DNA from: CBDFLT01 sp965249225
GTDB taxonomy: Bacteria > Chloroflexota > Dehalococcoidia > Lucifugimonadales > G963668185
NCBI GenBank assembly: GCA_965249225.1
Contig: CBDFLT010000009.1
Coordinates: 62,001 to 126,000, forward strand
Reading direction: 5' to 3'
Length of the DNA: 64,000 bases
Of this stretch, positions 24,554 through 32,724 are shown piece after piece (positions within the stretch are counted from its first letter, which is position 1; each line of letters starts with the position of its first letter). A program made the translations under genes and the position numbers. Below the pieces are notes generated by a model. The model made no database searches. It saw nothing but the letters and a program-made list of their open reading frames with translations, and was not told the origin of the DNA.

Positions 24554-25039
24554 ATGTCCGTTGTGTCCTGTCTAAAACGGTGGCTGCCCGTTCATGAGGC
24601 CGAGGCCCACTGCGACATCCCCTGCGGCATCTACGACCCGATCCAGGCGAAGATCGCGGCCCAAACGGTGCTGAAAATGGTAATGCGCATACAAGCGATG
24701 GAACCCCCCGGCCCGGCACAAACTGGGGAGGAGCGGAACAACTCGGCGAACACACTATCCAGGTACATCACGGTCAAAGAGGAGCACGCCGAGCTCTTCA
24801 AGAACGAGGTGGACATCATCTGGCACGACTACTTCAAGCCGGAGCACGTTTCGAAGTACCCCGAGCTCCACGACATCGTCTGGAAGGCGACAAAGCTGGC
24901 CTCCAAGAACAAACAGTCGGTGGACCTGGACGCCGCCAAACAACTGGTGGAGACGGCGGACAGGTTTTCGGAGATTTTCTGGGACAGCAAGGGAGTGAAG
25001 TATGGCGACGCGGTCGCGGAGGTCCGCTTCGGCGCCTAA
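24554..25039 (+). CDS. sodN: nickel superoxide dismutase precursor
   Basis: 161 residues from ATG 24554 (GGAGG 9 bases upstream). A short leader (residues 1-18, ending HEAEA) precedes the nickel hook H-C-D-I-P-C-G-I-Y at residues 19-27; His1, Cys2 and Cys6 of the mature chain bind Ni, so the leader must be removed. The remainder (four-helix bundle with ANTLSRYITVKEEHAELFKNEVDIIWHDYF) matches NiSOD. It dismutates superoxide. The maturation protease SodX, usually adjacent, is not found here; no signal-peptidase-like gene is in the window. Confidence 0.95.
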   Translation: MSVVSCLKRWLPVHEAEAHCDIPCGIYDPIQAKIAAQTVLKMVMRIQAMEPPGPAQTGEERNNSANTLSRYITVKEEHAELFKNEVDIIWHDYFKPEHVSKYPELHDIVWKATKLASKNKQSVDLDAAKQLVETADRFSEIFWDSKGVKYGDAVAEVRFGA

Positions 25040-25058
25040 GTCGAACCCAGCGAGCGCT

Positions 25059-25385
25059 TTACTTGTACTCCTCTCGCGGGGGGCTGAAGATGTCCAGCGC
25101 GAGCGACCAGCCGTCGGAGCCTAGCACGCTGTGCTCCACCCCACCTGGGATCACGTAGGCATCGCCCTGCTTGACGTGCCTGGTCTCTTCGCCGATCGTA
25201 AGGTCGAACTCCCCCTGTAAAATCAGCCCCGCCTGCTCGTGCGGATGGCTGTGTCGCGGGACTACGGCCTTCGGCGCGACCTCCAGCAAACTCATCATCA
25301 CCTTGTCGCCCCACATGGTGCGTAAGTGAATTCCGGGGGCCAGCTCCCTTCGTTGAACCTGGGACGGATCGATGAAGTAAGACAC
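25059..25385 (-). CDS. cupin-domain protein
   Basis: 108 residues from GTG 25385, which has AAAAGGAGGTACC immediately upstream; the longer frame to 25448 lacks such a signal. Cupin motif 1 is visible as PRHSHPHEQAGLILQGEFDL and motif 2 as VIPGGVEHSV, with two histidines and a glutamate in motif 1 and a histidine in motif 2 as likely metal ligands. Such small monocupins are sugar/acid isomerases, dioxygenases or sensors; the role is unknown. Its start region lies just downstream of the ketopantoate reductase-like gene, so they probably share a transcript. Confidence 0.75.
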   Translation of the reverse strand: MSYFIDPSQVQRRELAPGIHLRTMWGDKVMMSLLEVAPKAVVPRHSHPHEQAGLILQGEFDLTIGEETRHVKQGDAYVIPGGVEHSVLGSDGWSLALDIFSPPREEYK

Positions 25386-25413
25386 GGTACCTCCTTTTCG
25401 GTCGCCAGAACGA

Positions 25414-26346
25414 TTAAACCGGACCGGACTTCGCCAGGTTATCCGCAATGGTGAGGCACGCCGTGATGAACTCGTTTACAGGCGTCTCTACGCCCACCTC
25501 TTGGCCTATTCTGGCGACGGCGCCGTTAAGCGATCCAATCTCAAGCCGGTTGCCCCGCTGTAAGTCCAGGTACATCGACGAGACCAGCTCATTCTTGGCG
25601 TCCTGATATTCGGCTATTGTGGCTTCAACGAGGCCTTCGTCCAGCTTTACGCCGCTGGCTCCGCCCACGGCCGCGGCCTCCTGGACCACCAGCCGGATCA
25701 AGGCGAAGGTCTCCGGCGTATCGATTACATCCGCAAACGAGGACCGAGTGACGCAGGTCATGCCGCTCAATCCGCATATAAAGACGAGCTTGCTCCACAG
25801 AGCAGGCAACACGTCATCCGACAGCTCGGCTCCGGTACCGGCGGCCTGAAGCGCCTCGAGGACCTTTTCGGCACGCGGCGTCCGGCCACCTTTCGGCTCG
25901 CCGAAGACGGCGCGATGCTGGCCGGCCACCTCGGCAATTACGCCCGGCTCCTTGCGCATCACCTCAAGGTACGCGGCGCCCAGAAGGACTTTTTCGTGGC
26001 CCAAAGCCTCGCCTAACTGGTCGCCGCTCCCCAAGCCGTTTTGAAGGGTCAGGACCGAAGTGGCATCGCCCACGGCCGGTCTGATTACCTCGGTGGCCTC
26101 CGGATTGTGGTAGCTCTTCACGCAGAACAGGACGAGGTCCGCCTTCCAAGATCCATCGGGCCTATCCGTTGCGGGTGGGTGAATCGTAAAGTCGCCCTTG
26201 GCCACACTCTCGATTCTCAGGCCGCTTTTCCGAATTGCATCCAGGTGTTGGCCTCGCGCCACGAAGGTCACATCCTCGCCATTTCTGAAAAGAAGGGCGC
26301 CCAGATAGCCTCCGACCGCGCCGCTGCCCATGACCAGTATCTTCAT
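25414..26346 (-). CDS. ketopantoate reductase family (ApbA/PanE) protein
   Basis: A 310-residue NADP-dependent reductase. It has the Rossmann motif MGSGAVGGYLGALL at the N-terminus, FCVKSYHNPEA and LQNGLGSGDQLGEALG in the middle and the C-terminal helical domain with WSKLVFICGLSGMTC (conserved lysine). PanE makes pantoate for coenzyme A. Flanking by two cupin genes, not by panB/panC, suggests it may belong to a catabolic set that reduces another 2-keto acid. Confidence 0.82.
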   Translation of the reverse strand: MKILVMGSGAVGGYLGALLFRNGEDVTFVARGQHLDAIRKSGLRIESVAKGDFTIHPPATDRPDGSWKADLVLFCVKSYHNPEATEVIRPAVGDATSVLTLQNGLGSGDQLGEALGHEKVLLGAAYLEVMRKEPGVIAEVAGQHRAVFGEPKGGRTPRAEKVLEALQAAGTGAELSDDVLPALWSKLVFICGLSGMTCVTRSSFADVIDTPETFALIRLVVQEAAAVGGASGVKLDEGLVEATIAEYQDAKNELVSSMYLDLQRGNRLEIGSLNGAVARIGQEVGVETPVNEFITACLTIADNLAKSGPV

Positions 26347-26356
26347 GTGTAACCCC

Positions 26357-26674
26357 TCAGTACTTGAGCTCGATAAGCAGGCTTTTGTACCGCTGATCGG
26401 TGTTGTTAATCACCCGATGGACTCGATGCTCCCCATGATAGACCCACTCTCTGGGCTCCAGCTCAGCCTCTTCACCGGTGCCGTCCTCGTACTCAACGCT
26501 CAGGCCTCCTCCTTCCAGCGGCACCGTGACGTAGTCCCTCTGGTGAAGGTGCCAGGCGCTGGCCCGACCGGACTCCACGATCAGGTGCCATATTTTGACC
26601 CTCTCGTTCTCAAACAAGACATGCGTAGCTATGTCTCCCAACTTCTTCGCCATTTCCTGCCTCCTGGTCGCCAT
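26357..26674 (-). CDS. cupin-fold protein
   Basis: A 105-residue protein with a single beta-barrel domain: KIWHLIVESGRASAWHLHQRDYVTVPLEGG holds the cupin histidines (WHLHQ) and EPREWVYHGEHRVHRV the second motif. It lies 3 bases after radC and 10 bases before the ketopantoate reductase-like gene, on the same strand. Function unknown; it may bind a metal and a small acid. Confidence 0.7.
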   Translation of the reverse strand: MATRRQEMAKKLGDIATHVLFENERVKIWHLIVESGRASAWHLHQRDYVTVPLEGGGLSVEYEDGTGEEAELEPREWVYHGEHRVHRVINNTDQRYKSLLIELKY

Positions 26675-26676
26675 GT

Positions 26677-27387
26677 TTAATCAAATCCCAACCCCTTTTC
26701 CTTCAGGCTCATGTGTGATTGCCCACCGATTATGATATGGTCCAGCAGCTCAATGTCCATCATCTTGCCACCGGAGGCGATCCTCTGCGTGATTTGAATG
26801 TCCTCGGGGCTAGGCGTAGGGTCGCCCGATGGATGGTTGTGGACCACGATGATCGAAGGGCAGTTCTCCCTGATCGCCGGACGCAGCAGCTCCGACACAC
26901 GCAGTACCGCCGTGTTCACGTTGCCGATGTAGACCTCGTGGATGCCCTTGACTTCGTTCTTCGAGCTGAGCAACAGCACCCTGAGGTGTTCCTGATCGAA
27001 AAACCCCATCTCGGCCGACACTAGGTTGGCAACGTCCTGAGGAGAGCGGATCACCGCTCGTTCCTCCGGCTGGAGCGATACCAGCCGCCTGCCCAGCTCC
27101 ATCGCCGCCATCAGCTGACAGGCCTTCGCGTCGCTGATCCCGTTGAGCGAGCAGAGCTCGCCGTACGATGTGCGGACCAGGCCCGCAAGGCCATCAAACT
27201 GCGACAGAAGGCGGTTCGACAGGTTGAGCACGTTCTCACCCGTCACCCCGGTCCGCAGCAGTATAGCGATGAGCTCAGCGTTGCTCAGGTAGCTGGCACC
27301 CAGCACTCGCAGCCGCTCCCTGGGCCGCTCTCCATGTGGTAGATCCCGGATCATCGTGGCGTATTGCGACTTGCTCCCTACGGCCAT
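26677..27387 (-). CDS. radC: RadC family JAB-domain protein
   Basis: About 236 residues from ATG 27387 (GGGGAGAGGAACC upstream); a GTG at 27414 is less likely. It has the N-terminal helix-hairpin-helix part (LPHGERPRERL, GASYLSNAELIAILLRTG, NGISDAKACQLMAA) and the C-terminal MPN/JAB metalloprotease-like domain with the JAMM zinc motif VHNHPSGDPTPSPED. Named for DNA repair, but the in vivo role of RadC is unsettled. Two small cupins follow it on the same strand, possibly by chance. Confidence 0.9.
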   Translation of the reverse strand: MAVGSKSQYATMIRDLPHGERPRERLRVLGASYLSNAELIAILLRTGVTGENVLNLSNRLLSQFDGLAGLVRTSYGELCSLNGISDAKACQLMAAMELGRRLVSLQPEERAVIRSPQDVANLVSAEMGFFDQEHLRVLLLSSKNEVKGIHEVYIGNVNTAVLRVSELLRPAIRENCPSIIVVHNHPSGDPTPSPEDIQITQRIASGGKMMDIELLDHIIIGGQSHMSLKEKGLGFD

Positions 27388-27414
27388 GGTTCCTCTCCCC
27401 TTCGCGTCACTCAC

Positions 27415-27429
27415 TAGAAAATATTTCTA
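27415..27429. promoter_or_regulatory. palindrome upstream of radC (possible operator)
   Basis: TAGAAA-ATA-TTTCTA, a perfect six-base inverted repeat about 28 bases before the radC start. It does not match known LexA boxes. AT-rich palindromes can arise by chance. Confidence 0.3.
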
Positions 27430-27549
27430 AGACCACCTTGTAACCAGGCGTACATCCCTAAGGTAGTGTAATATCTGTTCCGGCTCGCAGTCCAACCCAC
27501 CCACACGTCCGATAACGGCGGCGCCAAACGCAGCTTAAGGCCAGGGTTC

Positions 27550-27577
27550 TTGACACTCAACCGCGACACAATACAAT
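27550..27577 (+). promoter_or_regulatory. sigma-70-type promoter of the M20 peptidase
   Basis: Perfect TTGACA (27550-27555), a 16-base spacer and TACAAT (27572-27577). The start codon is at 27644. Confidence 0.7.
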
Positions 27578-27643
27578 AGGCCGGGAGAGCCGAGTCGAAA
27601 ACAGGCTTTTTGACCAGCTTACAGACATCGACAGGGAGTGCCC

Positions 27644-28720
27644 ATGATCAACCGCGATCGCCTGGTGAAAACGTTCTGCGACCTCGTGCAGATAGACAGC
27701 CCCTCCGGTGAGGAGGAGGCGATGGCGGTTGAGCTCACAGCTCGCCTGGAGACGCTCGGGCTCAACGTGTCCCGGGACGACTACGGCAACCTCATCGCCA
27801 GCGACGGCCGCGAAGACCCCCTTCTTCTCTCCGCCCACATGGACACGGTGGAGCCCGGCCGGGGCGTTAAACCCTCAATCGATGGCGACCGCATCGTCTC
27901 CGACGGCACGACCATCCTGGGAGGTGACTGCAAGGCGGGCGTAGCCGCGATCCTCGAGGCGCTGGAGTCCATCAACGAGGACGGCGTGGACCGTGGCGCG
28001 GTGGAGGCCGCTTTCACCCGTGAGGAAGAGACCGGCCTCAAAGGCGCCCGAAATCTCGACTTCTCCATGATCTCGGCCAAAGAGGCGATAGTCTTCGACG
28101 GCGAGGGGACCCCCAGCCGCATCATATCGGCCAGCCCCACTTACATTGGCTTCGACATCGAGATCACCGGCCGGGCCGCACACGCCGGCGTCGAGCCCGA
28201 AAAGGGCCTCTCGGCCATCCGCGTCGCGGCCGAGATGATCTGCAAACTACCCCAGGGCAGGCTGGACAAGGAGACAACGTTTAACGTAGCCACCATCGAG
28301 GCCGGCTCGGTCAGAAACGCCGTCCCGGAGAAAGCGATGGTGCGAGGCGAGTTCAGAAGTATCAACCTGGAGGCCCTCGACGACATCCAGCTGCAGATCA
28401 AAGAGGCCGTCGACGAGACCAACCGGATGTTCCCGGAAGCCGAAATCGACTATCACCTCGAGACCGAGTTCTTGGCGTACACCCTGACGGACGACGACCC
28501 GGCCACAAACCGGGTCAAGGCCGCGATGAGAAATCTGGGACTGGAACCGGTCATGGCGCCGTCGGGCGGAGGCAGCGACGGGAACGTGTTCAGGCGTAAA
28601 GGGATCAGCGCGGCGGTAGTGGGAATGGCCGATCACAACATGCACACGGTCCGCGAGTACGTTACCATCCCGGACCTGGTGGACGCCGCCCACCTGTGCG
28701 AGACCCTCCTTACCGGCTGA
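27644..28720 (+). CDS. M20 family metallopeptidase (peptidase T-like)
   Basis: 358 residues from ATG 27644 (AGGGAG five bases upstream). Di-zinc M20 motifs: LLSAHMDTVEPG (first His-Asp), GGDCKAGVAA (bridging Asp) and TREEETGLKGAR (catalytic Glu pair), with the dimerisation domain inserted at about residues 165-270 and the C-terminal zinc histidine in MADHNMHTVRE. It most resembles PepT-like tripeptidases, cytosolic enzymes that trim peptides. It has its own promoter. Confidence 0.87.
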   Translation: MINRDRLVKTFCDLVQIDSPSGEEEAMAVELTARLETLGLNVSRDDYGNLIASDGREDPLLLSAHMDTVEPGRGVKPSIDGDRIVSDGTTILGGDCKAGVAAILEALESINEDGVDRGAVEAAFTREEETGLKGARNLDFSMISAKEAIVFDGEGTPSRIISASPTYIGFDIEITGRAAHAGVEPEKGLSAIRVAAEMICKLPQGRLDKETTFNVATIEAGSVRNAVPEKAMVRGEFRSINLEALDDIQLQIKEAVDETNRMFPEAEIDYHLETEFLAYTLTDDDPATNRVKAAMRNLGLEPVMAPSGGGSDGNVFRRKGISAAVVGMADHNMHTVREYVTIPDLVDAAHLCETLLTG

Positions 28721-28822
28721 GGGCCGGGGGAGATTTCAGAAGCTCTCTCAGATTATCCAACGGCTCCTAGGTAAAGCGCCCGCAACTGGGCGTCTCCCCT
28801 TTGGCTGTTACTATGAAAGCGA

Positions 28823-29086
28823 TCACGGACTGCTGCCCTCGTTTCCCTCCGCCGCACCGGAGACCGCGCCCTCGTCGGCGCACCGGGCGCACAGGTAGCT
28901 CTCGCCCTGCTCGAGGGCTATACCCCGGGGCACGTTACGCTTCCGGCCGCACACGCGACAGGTGACGGCCTCAAGGGGCGCATTGCCACGACGGCTGGGC
29001 TCACTATCGTGTCCGCGGAAACCCCCGTAGTCAGGGTCCAGGCGCTTCATAGCCTCGAAGCGATCTCGGTCTTTACTGCGACTCAC
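28823..29086 (-). CDS. small zinc-ribbon protein
   Basis: An 87-residue protein starting at GTG 29086, with a charged N-terminal half and a four-cysteine zinc ribbon: C-R-V-C-G-R-K and C-A-R-C. It lies 3' of rplL in the same direction. Small zinc-ribbon proteins of this kind bind nucleic acid or ribosomes, but nothing more specific can be read. Composition is ordinary. Confidence 0.55.
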   Translation of the reverse strand: MSRSKDRDRFEAMKRLDPDYGGFRGHDSEPSRRGNAPLEAVTCRVCGRKRNVPRGIALEQGESYLCARCADEGAVSGAAEGNEGSSP

Positions 29087-29164
29087 GAGCAGTCTCCACG
29101 ACTGGGGTTCGTTTGGCAGACAGCAGAGTCCGCCGGGCTGTGCGGTCTTTCTCGGAGCTACCTG

Positions 29165-29611
29165 TTAGGAGACGGCGACGACTGCACCGGCGCCCTCTAG
29201 CTTCTCCTTGACCTGACCGGCCTCCTCCTTAGAAACCCCCTCCTTAACCGTGGTGGGCGCGCCCTCCACCAGCTCCTTGGCCTCCTTGAGGCCCAGGGGC
29301 GTGACCTCACGCACGGCCTTGATCACGTTGATCTTGTTGGGGCCGATCTCCTTGATCTCAACGGTGAACTCGACCTGCTCTTCGGCGGCCGCCGCTGGGG
29401 CTTCGCCCGCTGGAGCGCCCGCACCCGCAGGGGCACCGGCGACCGCCACGGGAGCGGCGGCGCTCACACCGAACTCCTCCTCCAGAGACTTGACCAGATC
29501 GGCCAGATCAATGACGGACATCGTCTTAATCGCCTCTAGGATTTCGTCCTTGGTCTTAGTCGTGGCTTTCGTTGTGGCCTTTGACTTAGTAGTAGCCTTT
29601 GCATCTGCCAT
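29165..29611 (-). CDS. rplL: 50S ribosomal protein L7/L12
   Basis: A 148-residue L7/L12 with the dimerisation domain ([26 protein letters not shown]), an alanine/glycine/proline hinge and the conserved C-terminal domain ([36 protein letters not shown]). It forms the flexible stalk that recruits translational GTPases. A lysine/threonine/alanine-rich stretch of about 20 residues ([12 protein letters not shown]...) precedes the usual N-terminus and is unusual. It follows rplJ by 42 bases. Confidence 0.95.
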   Translation of the reverse strand: MADAKATTKSKATTKATTKTKDEILEAIKTMSVIDLADLVKSLEEEFGVSAAAPVAVAGAPAGAGAPAGEAPAAAAEEQVEFTVEIKEIGPNKINVIKAVREVTPLGLKEAKELVEGAPTTVKEGVSKEEAGQVKEKLEGAGAVVAVS

Positions 29612-29653
29612 ATGACTAACCTCCGTGTCTTAATAAATCCGTCGCCTGCAATT

Positions 29654-30181
29654 TCATGCCTGCTGTTCCATCGACCCGATACGCCTCTGAAGGACCGTAG
29701 CCAGACCGGCCACAGGCCCGTTGAGGACTCGCGCCACACCGACAATAGGGGCCTGCAGTTGACCTACCAGACGCGCAATGAGCACATCCTTGGTTGGCAA
29801 CGCGGCCAGCTCGGCGACCTGGTCGGCCGTTAGATAGCGGTCACCAAGCAGGCCTCCCTTTACGGTCAACGTCGTCCTGCGTGTCCTGACGAAATCGGAA
29901 AGGGCCTTAGCGGGTTCGAGGGAGTCCTCGTACCCTATGGCAATTGCGGTTGGGCCGGTCACGATCTCTTTGAACTCCGGCCTGCCCGCGGCGTCGGCGG
30001 CAAGGTATGCCAACCTGTTCTTGACCACGCGGAACTCTACACCCCGCTCACGCAGGGCTCGCCTCAGCTCAGTCATCTCACCGACCGGCATACCCGTGTA
30101 GTCGGCCGAGATGGCGATAGCGCACCTCTCGATCCACTGACGCATCTCTTCAACCGCATCAATTTTCTTCTGAGTGGGCAA
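29654..30181 (-). CDS. rplJ: 50S ribosomal protein L10
   Basis: 175 residues starting from TTG 30181 with AGGTGAG upstream. Family features: ISADYTGMPVGEMTELRRALRERGVEFRVVKNRLA and the C-terminal helix that anchors L7/L12 dimers. L10 with L12 normally represses its own mRNA through the leader. A terminator-like hairpin sits directly upstream (30191-30224). Confidence 0.93.
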   Translation of the reverse strand: MPTQKKIDAVEEMRQWIERCAIAISADYTGMPVGEMTELRRALRERGVEFRVVKNRLAYLAADAAGRPEFKEIVTGPTAIAIGYEDSLEPAKALSDFVRTRRTTLTVKGGLLGDRYLTADQVAELAALPTKDVLIARLVGQLQAPIVGVARVLNGPVAGLATVLQRRIGSMEQQA

Positions 30182-30190
30182 GTCTCACCT

Positions 30191-30224
30191 CAAAACAAAA
30201 ACCCTGAGCCGCAGACTCAGGGTT
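30191..30224 (-). terminator. attenuator hairpin in the rplJ leader
   Basis: On the minus strand AACCCTGAG pairs with CTCAGGGTT (nine pairs, seven-base loop), followed by TTTGTTTTG. It lies only about ten bases before the rplJ ribosome-binding site, between rplA and rplJ, the place of the L10 autoregulatory leader. It may set the ratio of rplKA to rplJL. Confidence 0.75.
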
Positions 30225-30323
30225 CATGACCCTAGCTCACGCGAGTATCCACTCGCTTCTGCCTCGGCGGGCTGTCGGTTTTAATCCGCTCAAAGCGGAG
30301 CCCACTGTCTGTGGCGTACTAAC
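30225..30323 (-). promoter_or_regulatory. putative ribosomal L10 leader region
   Basis: About 100 non-coding bases between rplA and the attenuator, with further short complementary segments (for example CCGCTTTGAGCGG, 30284-30296). By position it is the L10-L12 mRNA binding leader; I did not verify the consensus. Confidence 0.45.
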
Positions 30324-31037
30324 CTATTCTACTTTAAGTGCGGTGGCGCTGGCAATGTCCAGCCCGACGCTGGGACCCATCGTGGTAGTTAGAAAGGCGG
30401 ACCTGATGTACTGGCCCTTCACTCCGCTTGGACGTGACCTGACAATGTTGTCCATCAAAGTCGTCAGGTTGTCCAGGAGCTGCTGGTCCTCGAAGCTCGC
30501 TTTCCCTATGACCACGTGTATGAGCGCGGTGCGGTCCAGTTTATACTCCACCCTACCCTTCTTGGCTTCCGCTACCGCCCGAGGGATGTCTTCGGGTTGG
30601 ACCACCGTGCCGGTCCTGGGGTTGGGCATGAGCCCACGTCTGCCTAGGATCTTTCCCAGGCGACCGATACGGCCCATCACGTCCGGAGTGGCGATGGACA
30701 CGTCGAAGTCGGCCCACCCTCCCTCGATCTTCTTGATTAGCTCGTCATCGCCCAAGTAGTCGGCTCCCGCCTCCTTGGCGATGGTCAGCGCTTCCCCCTG
30801 TGAAAAGACGACCACCCGCACCGGCTTTCCCACGCCATGGGGAAGGACCGCCACGCCTCGCACGAGTTGGTCTGCGTGGCGTGGGTCGCAGCCGGTCCGC
30901 AGGTGCAGCTCCACGGTCTCGTCAAACTTCGCGGTAGCCGTTTGCTTTGTCAGGGTTATCGCCTCAAGAGGCTCATAGCCCTGGCCGTCCTCGATCAGAC
31001 CCGCGGCGCCCGCGTAGCGTTTTCCGCGCTTGACCAC
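30324..31037 (-). CDS. rplA: 50S ribosomal protein L1
   Basis: 237 residues from GTG 31037 (GGGGGTAAC upstream). Typical L1 sequence: [51 protein letters not shown] and [18 protein letters not shown]1 binds 23S rRNA at the mobile stalk near the E site and represses the L11 operon mRNA. Gap to rplK is 21 bases. Confidence 0.96.
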   Translation of the reverse strand: MVKRGKRYAGAAGLIEDGQGYEPLEAITLTKQTATAKFDETVELHLRTGCDPRHADQLVRGVAVLPHGVGKPVRVVVFSQGEALTIAKEAGADYLGDDELIKKIEGGWADFDVSIATPDVMGRIGRLGKILGRRGLMPNPRTGTVVQPEDIPRAVAEAKKGRVEYKLDRTALIHVVIGKASFEDQQLLDNLTTLMDNIVRSRPSGVKGQYIRSAFLTTTMGPSVGLDIASATALKVE

Positions 31038-31058
31038 AGGTGTTACCCCCTAAAAAAT

Positions 31059-31526
31059 CTATTCAACGACATCCTCTGGACTTGTCTCGGCATCCGGGGA
31101 AGGATCCCCGACCTCAATGCCCATGCTCCTGGCCGTGCCCTCCACTATACGCATAGCTCCCTCTATATCCTTGGCGTTCAGGTCCCGCATCTTAATCTCG
31201 GCTATCTCCCTTATTTTGGACCGGGATATAGTAGCCACCTTCTCGGTCCTGGGGTCGCTGCTCCCCTTTTCCAGTCCCGTGGCCCTCCTAAGCAGGTCAG
31301 ATGCGGGTGGAGTCTTGAGCTCGAAGGCGAAAGAGCGGTCCTGGTACACGGTTATCGCGACAGGTACGATGCTCCCGCCCTGAGATGCGGTCCGCTCGTT
31401 GTACTCCTTGACGAACTGCATGATGTTGACGCCGTACTGGCCGAGAGCAGGTCCCACCGGCGGCGCGGGCGTGGCCCGGCCTGCTTCGATCTGCAGTTTT
31501 ATCACGGTCATAATCTTCTTAGCCAA
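31059..31526 (-). CDS. rplK: 50S ribosomal protein L11
   Basis: 155 residues. Conserved segments: [35 protein letters not shown] and the C-terminal rRNA-binding [25 protein letters not shown]11 is longer than usual (about 141) because of an acidic tail ([16 protein letters not shown]). It forms the base of the GTPase-associated centre. It follows nusG with an 83-base gap. Confidence 0.95.
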   Translation of the reverse strand: MAKKIMTVIKLQIEAGRATPAPPVGPALGQYGVNIMQFVKEYNERTASQGGSIVPVAITVYQDRSFAFELKTPPASDLLRRATGLEKGSSDPRTEKVATISRSKIREIAEIKMRDLNAKDIEGAMRIVEGTARSMGIEVGDPSPDAETSPEDVVE

Positions 31527-31609
31527 CTATACGCCTCAATTGCCACTGCTTAAGAACTATCTCAATGCCCCAGCTTTGCTCCGGGGCCCGCGTTCCGGCC
31601 TCCGGCTAT

Positions 31610-32170
31610 CTACACCTTCTCCACCTGGAGGAAGTCCATCTCAACGGGCGTCTCGCGGCCGAAGAACGAGACCAAGATCTTCACCTTGGCGCGGTCTGGC
31701 GCGACCTCGTCTACCACTCCCATGAAGTCCACAAAGGGACCGTCGGTGATCCGCACCATCTGTCCCTTTTCGAACCCCACACGGACGCGGGGCTTGTCGG
31801 ATTTCATCTGTCGAAGGATCTTCGCAACCTCTTGGTCATCGAGGGGAACGGGCTTGGGCCTCTTCTCGCGCTCGTCCTCGGCGGAGACGAAGCCCGTGAC
31901 GCCCGGCGTATTTCTAACCACGTACCAGCTTTCGTCGTCCATCGTCATGCGGATGAGGATGTAGCCTGGAAAGACCTTACGCGCCACCGGTCTGCGTTGC
32001 CCATCCTTAATCTCGATCTCGTCTTCAGTGGGAACGATGACCTCGAAGATCTTGTGTTTCATGTCCATGGTGGCCACGCGCTGCTCAAGGTTCTGCTTGA
32101 CGCGCTCTTCCTGGCCGGCATAGGTGTGGACGATATACCAGCGAGTGGAGATTTCTTTGGCGGTGCTCAT
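31610..32170 (-). CDS. nusG: transcription termination/antitermination factor NusG
   Basis: 186 residues with the NGN domain ([50 protein letters not shown]) and the C-terminal KOW domain ([24 protein letters not shown]). It binds RNA polymerase and, through KOW, Rho or ribosomal S10. Adjacent to secE with a five-base gap, the near-universal order. Confidence 0.96.
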   Translation of the reverse strand: MSTAKEISTRWYIVHTYAGQEERVKQNLEQRVATMDMKHKIFEVIVPTEDEIEIKDGQRRPVARKVFPGYILIRMTMDDESWYVVRNTPGVTGFVSAEDEREKRPKPVPLDDQEVAKILRQMKSDKPRVRVGFEKGQMVRITDGPFVDFMGVVDEVAPDRAKVKILVSFFGRETPVEMDFLQVEKV

Positions 32171-32175
32171 GGCCT

Positions 32176-32415
32176 CTAGTTGCGCAAAATGAGGTCGTTG
32201 AATAACCGTGCGAACCCGATGTCGACCGTACCAAGGAAAATGCCCACGGCCGCAGACACAGCGATGACCATGAGAGTAAGGCGAACCGTCTCCTGCCGGG
32301 TCGGCCAGGTTACTCTGCGAAGCTCGGAGATGACCTCGGTGACAATCCTGAGGCTGAAAGCGCCCCGGGCTGTCTCAGGGCTGACTCTGCGGCCAGTACC
32401 TGAACCTCGAACCAT
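32176..32415 (-). CDS. secE: preprotein translocase subunit SecE
   Basis: 79 residues with a cytoplasmic amphipathic helix (VTEVISELRRVTWPTRQETVRLT, the conserved R-x-V-x-W-P-x-x-E box) and one transmembrane helix. SecE clamps the SecY channel. It sits between rpmG and nusG as expected. Confidence 0.93.
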   Translation of the reverse strand: MVRGSGTGRRVSPETARGAFSLRIVTEVISELRRVTWPTRQETVRLTLMVIAVSAAVGIFLGTVDIGFARLFNDLILRN

Positions 32416-32420
32416 GCCGG

Positions 32421-32588
32421 TTACCTCACCTCTTTATGGGGCGTGTGCGTACGGCACCGCGGGCAGTACTTCTTGAGATCGAGCCGGTCTGGGTCGTTGC
32501 GCCGGTTCTTAGAGGTGGAGTACGTCCTCTCGCGGCACTCAGTGCAACCCAGAGTTATGAGAATTCGATTGTCTCCGCGTCTGGCCAT
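32421..32588 (-). CDS. rpmG: 50S ribosomal protein L33, zinc-ribbon form
   Basis: 55 residues, read directly from the minus strand (ATG 32588, stop TAA 32423-32421). It begins [18 protein letters not shown] and has CPRC near the end, so all four zinc cysteines are kept (C-x2-C ... C-x2-C). [19 protein letters not shown] is the typical L33 core. It lies between tuf and secE, five bases before secE. Confidence 0.93.
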   Translation of the reverse strand: MARRGDNRILITLGCTECRERTYSTSKNRRNDPDRLDLKKYCPRCRTHTPHKEVR

Positions 32589-32724
32589 GTGACTATTCCC
32601 TAACGGTAGCGCAAACAGTGACGCAGCCCTACTGCGGAAGCAGGGCTGCTGATAGTCTCTAAATCTATTTCAATTCGCCTGTTTGTCCACGGATGAGGCC
32701 AAGCCCCTCGCCGAAATCCAGCTG

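Noticed and set aside
31565..32179. 204-codon plus-strand frame opposite nusG
   Set aside because: It is antisense to NusG, whose motifs are complete.
32626..32652. hairpin between tuf and rpmG as a terminator
   Set aside because: The stem (GCAGCCCT/AGGGCTGC) is good but no T run follows on the transcribed strand.
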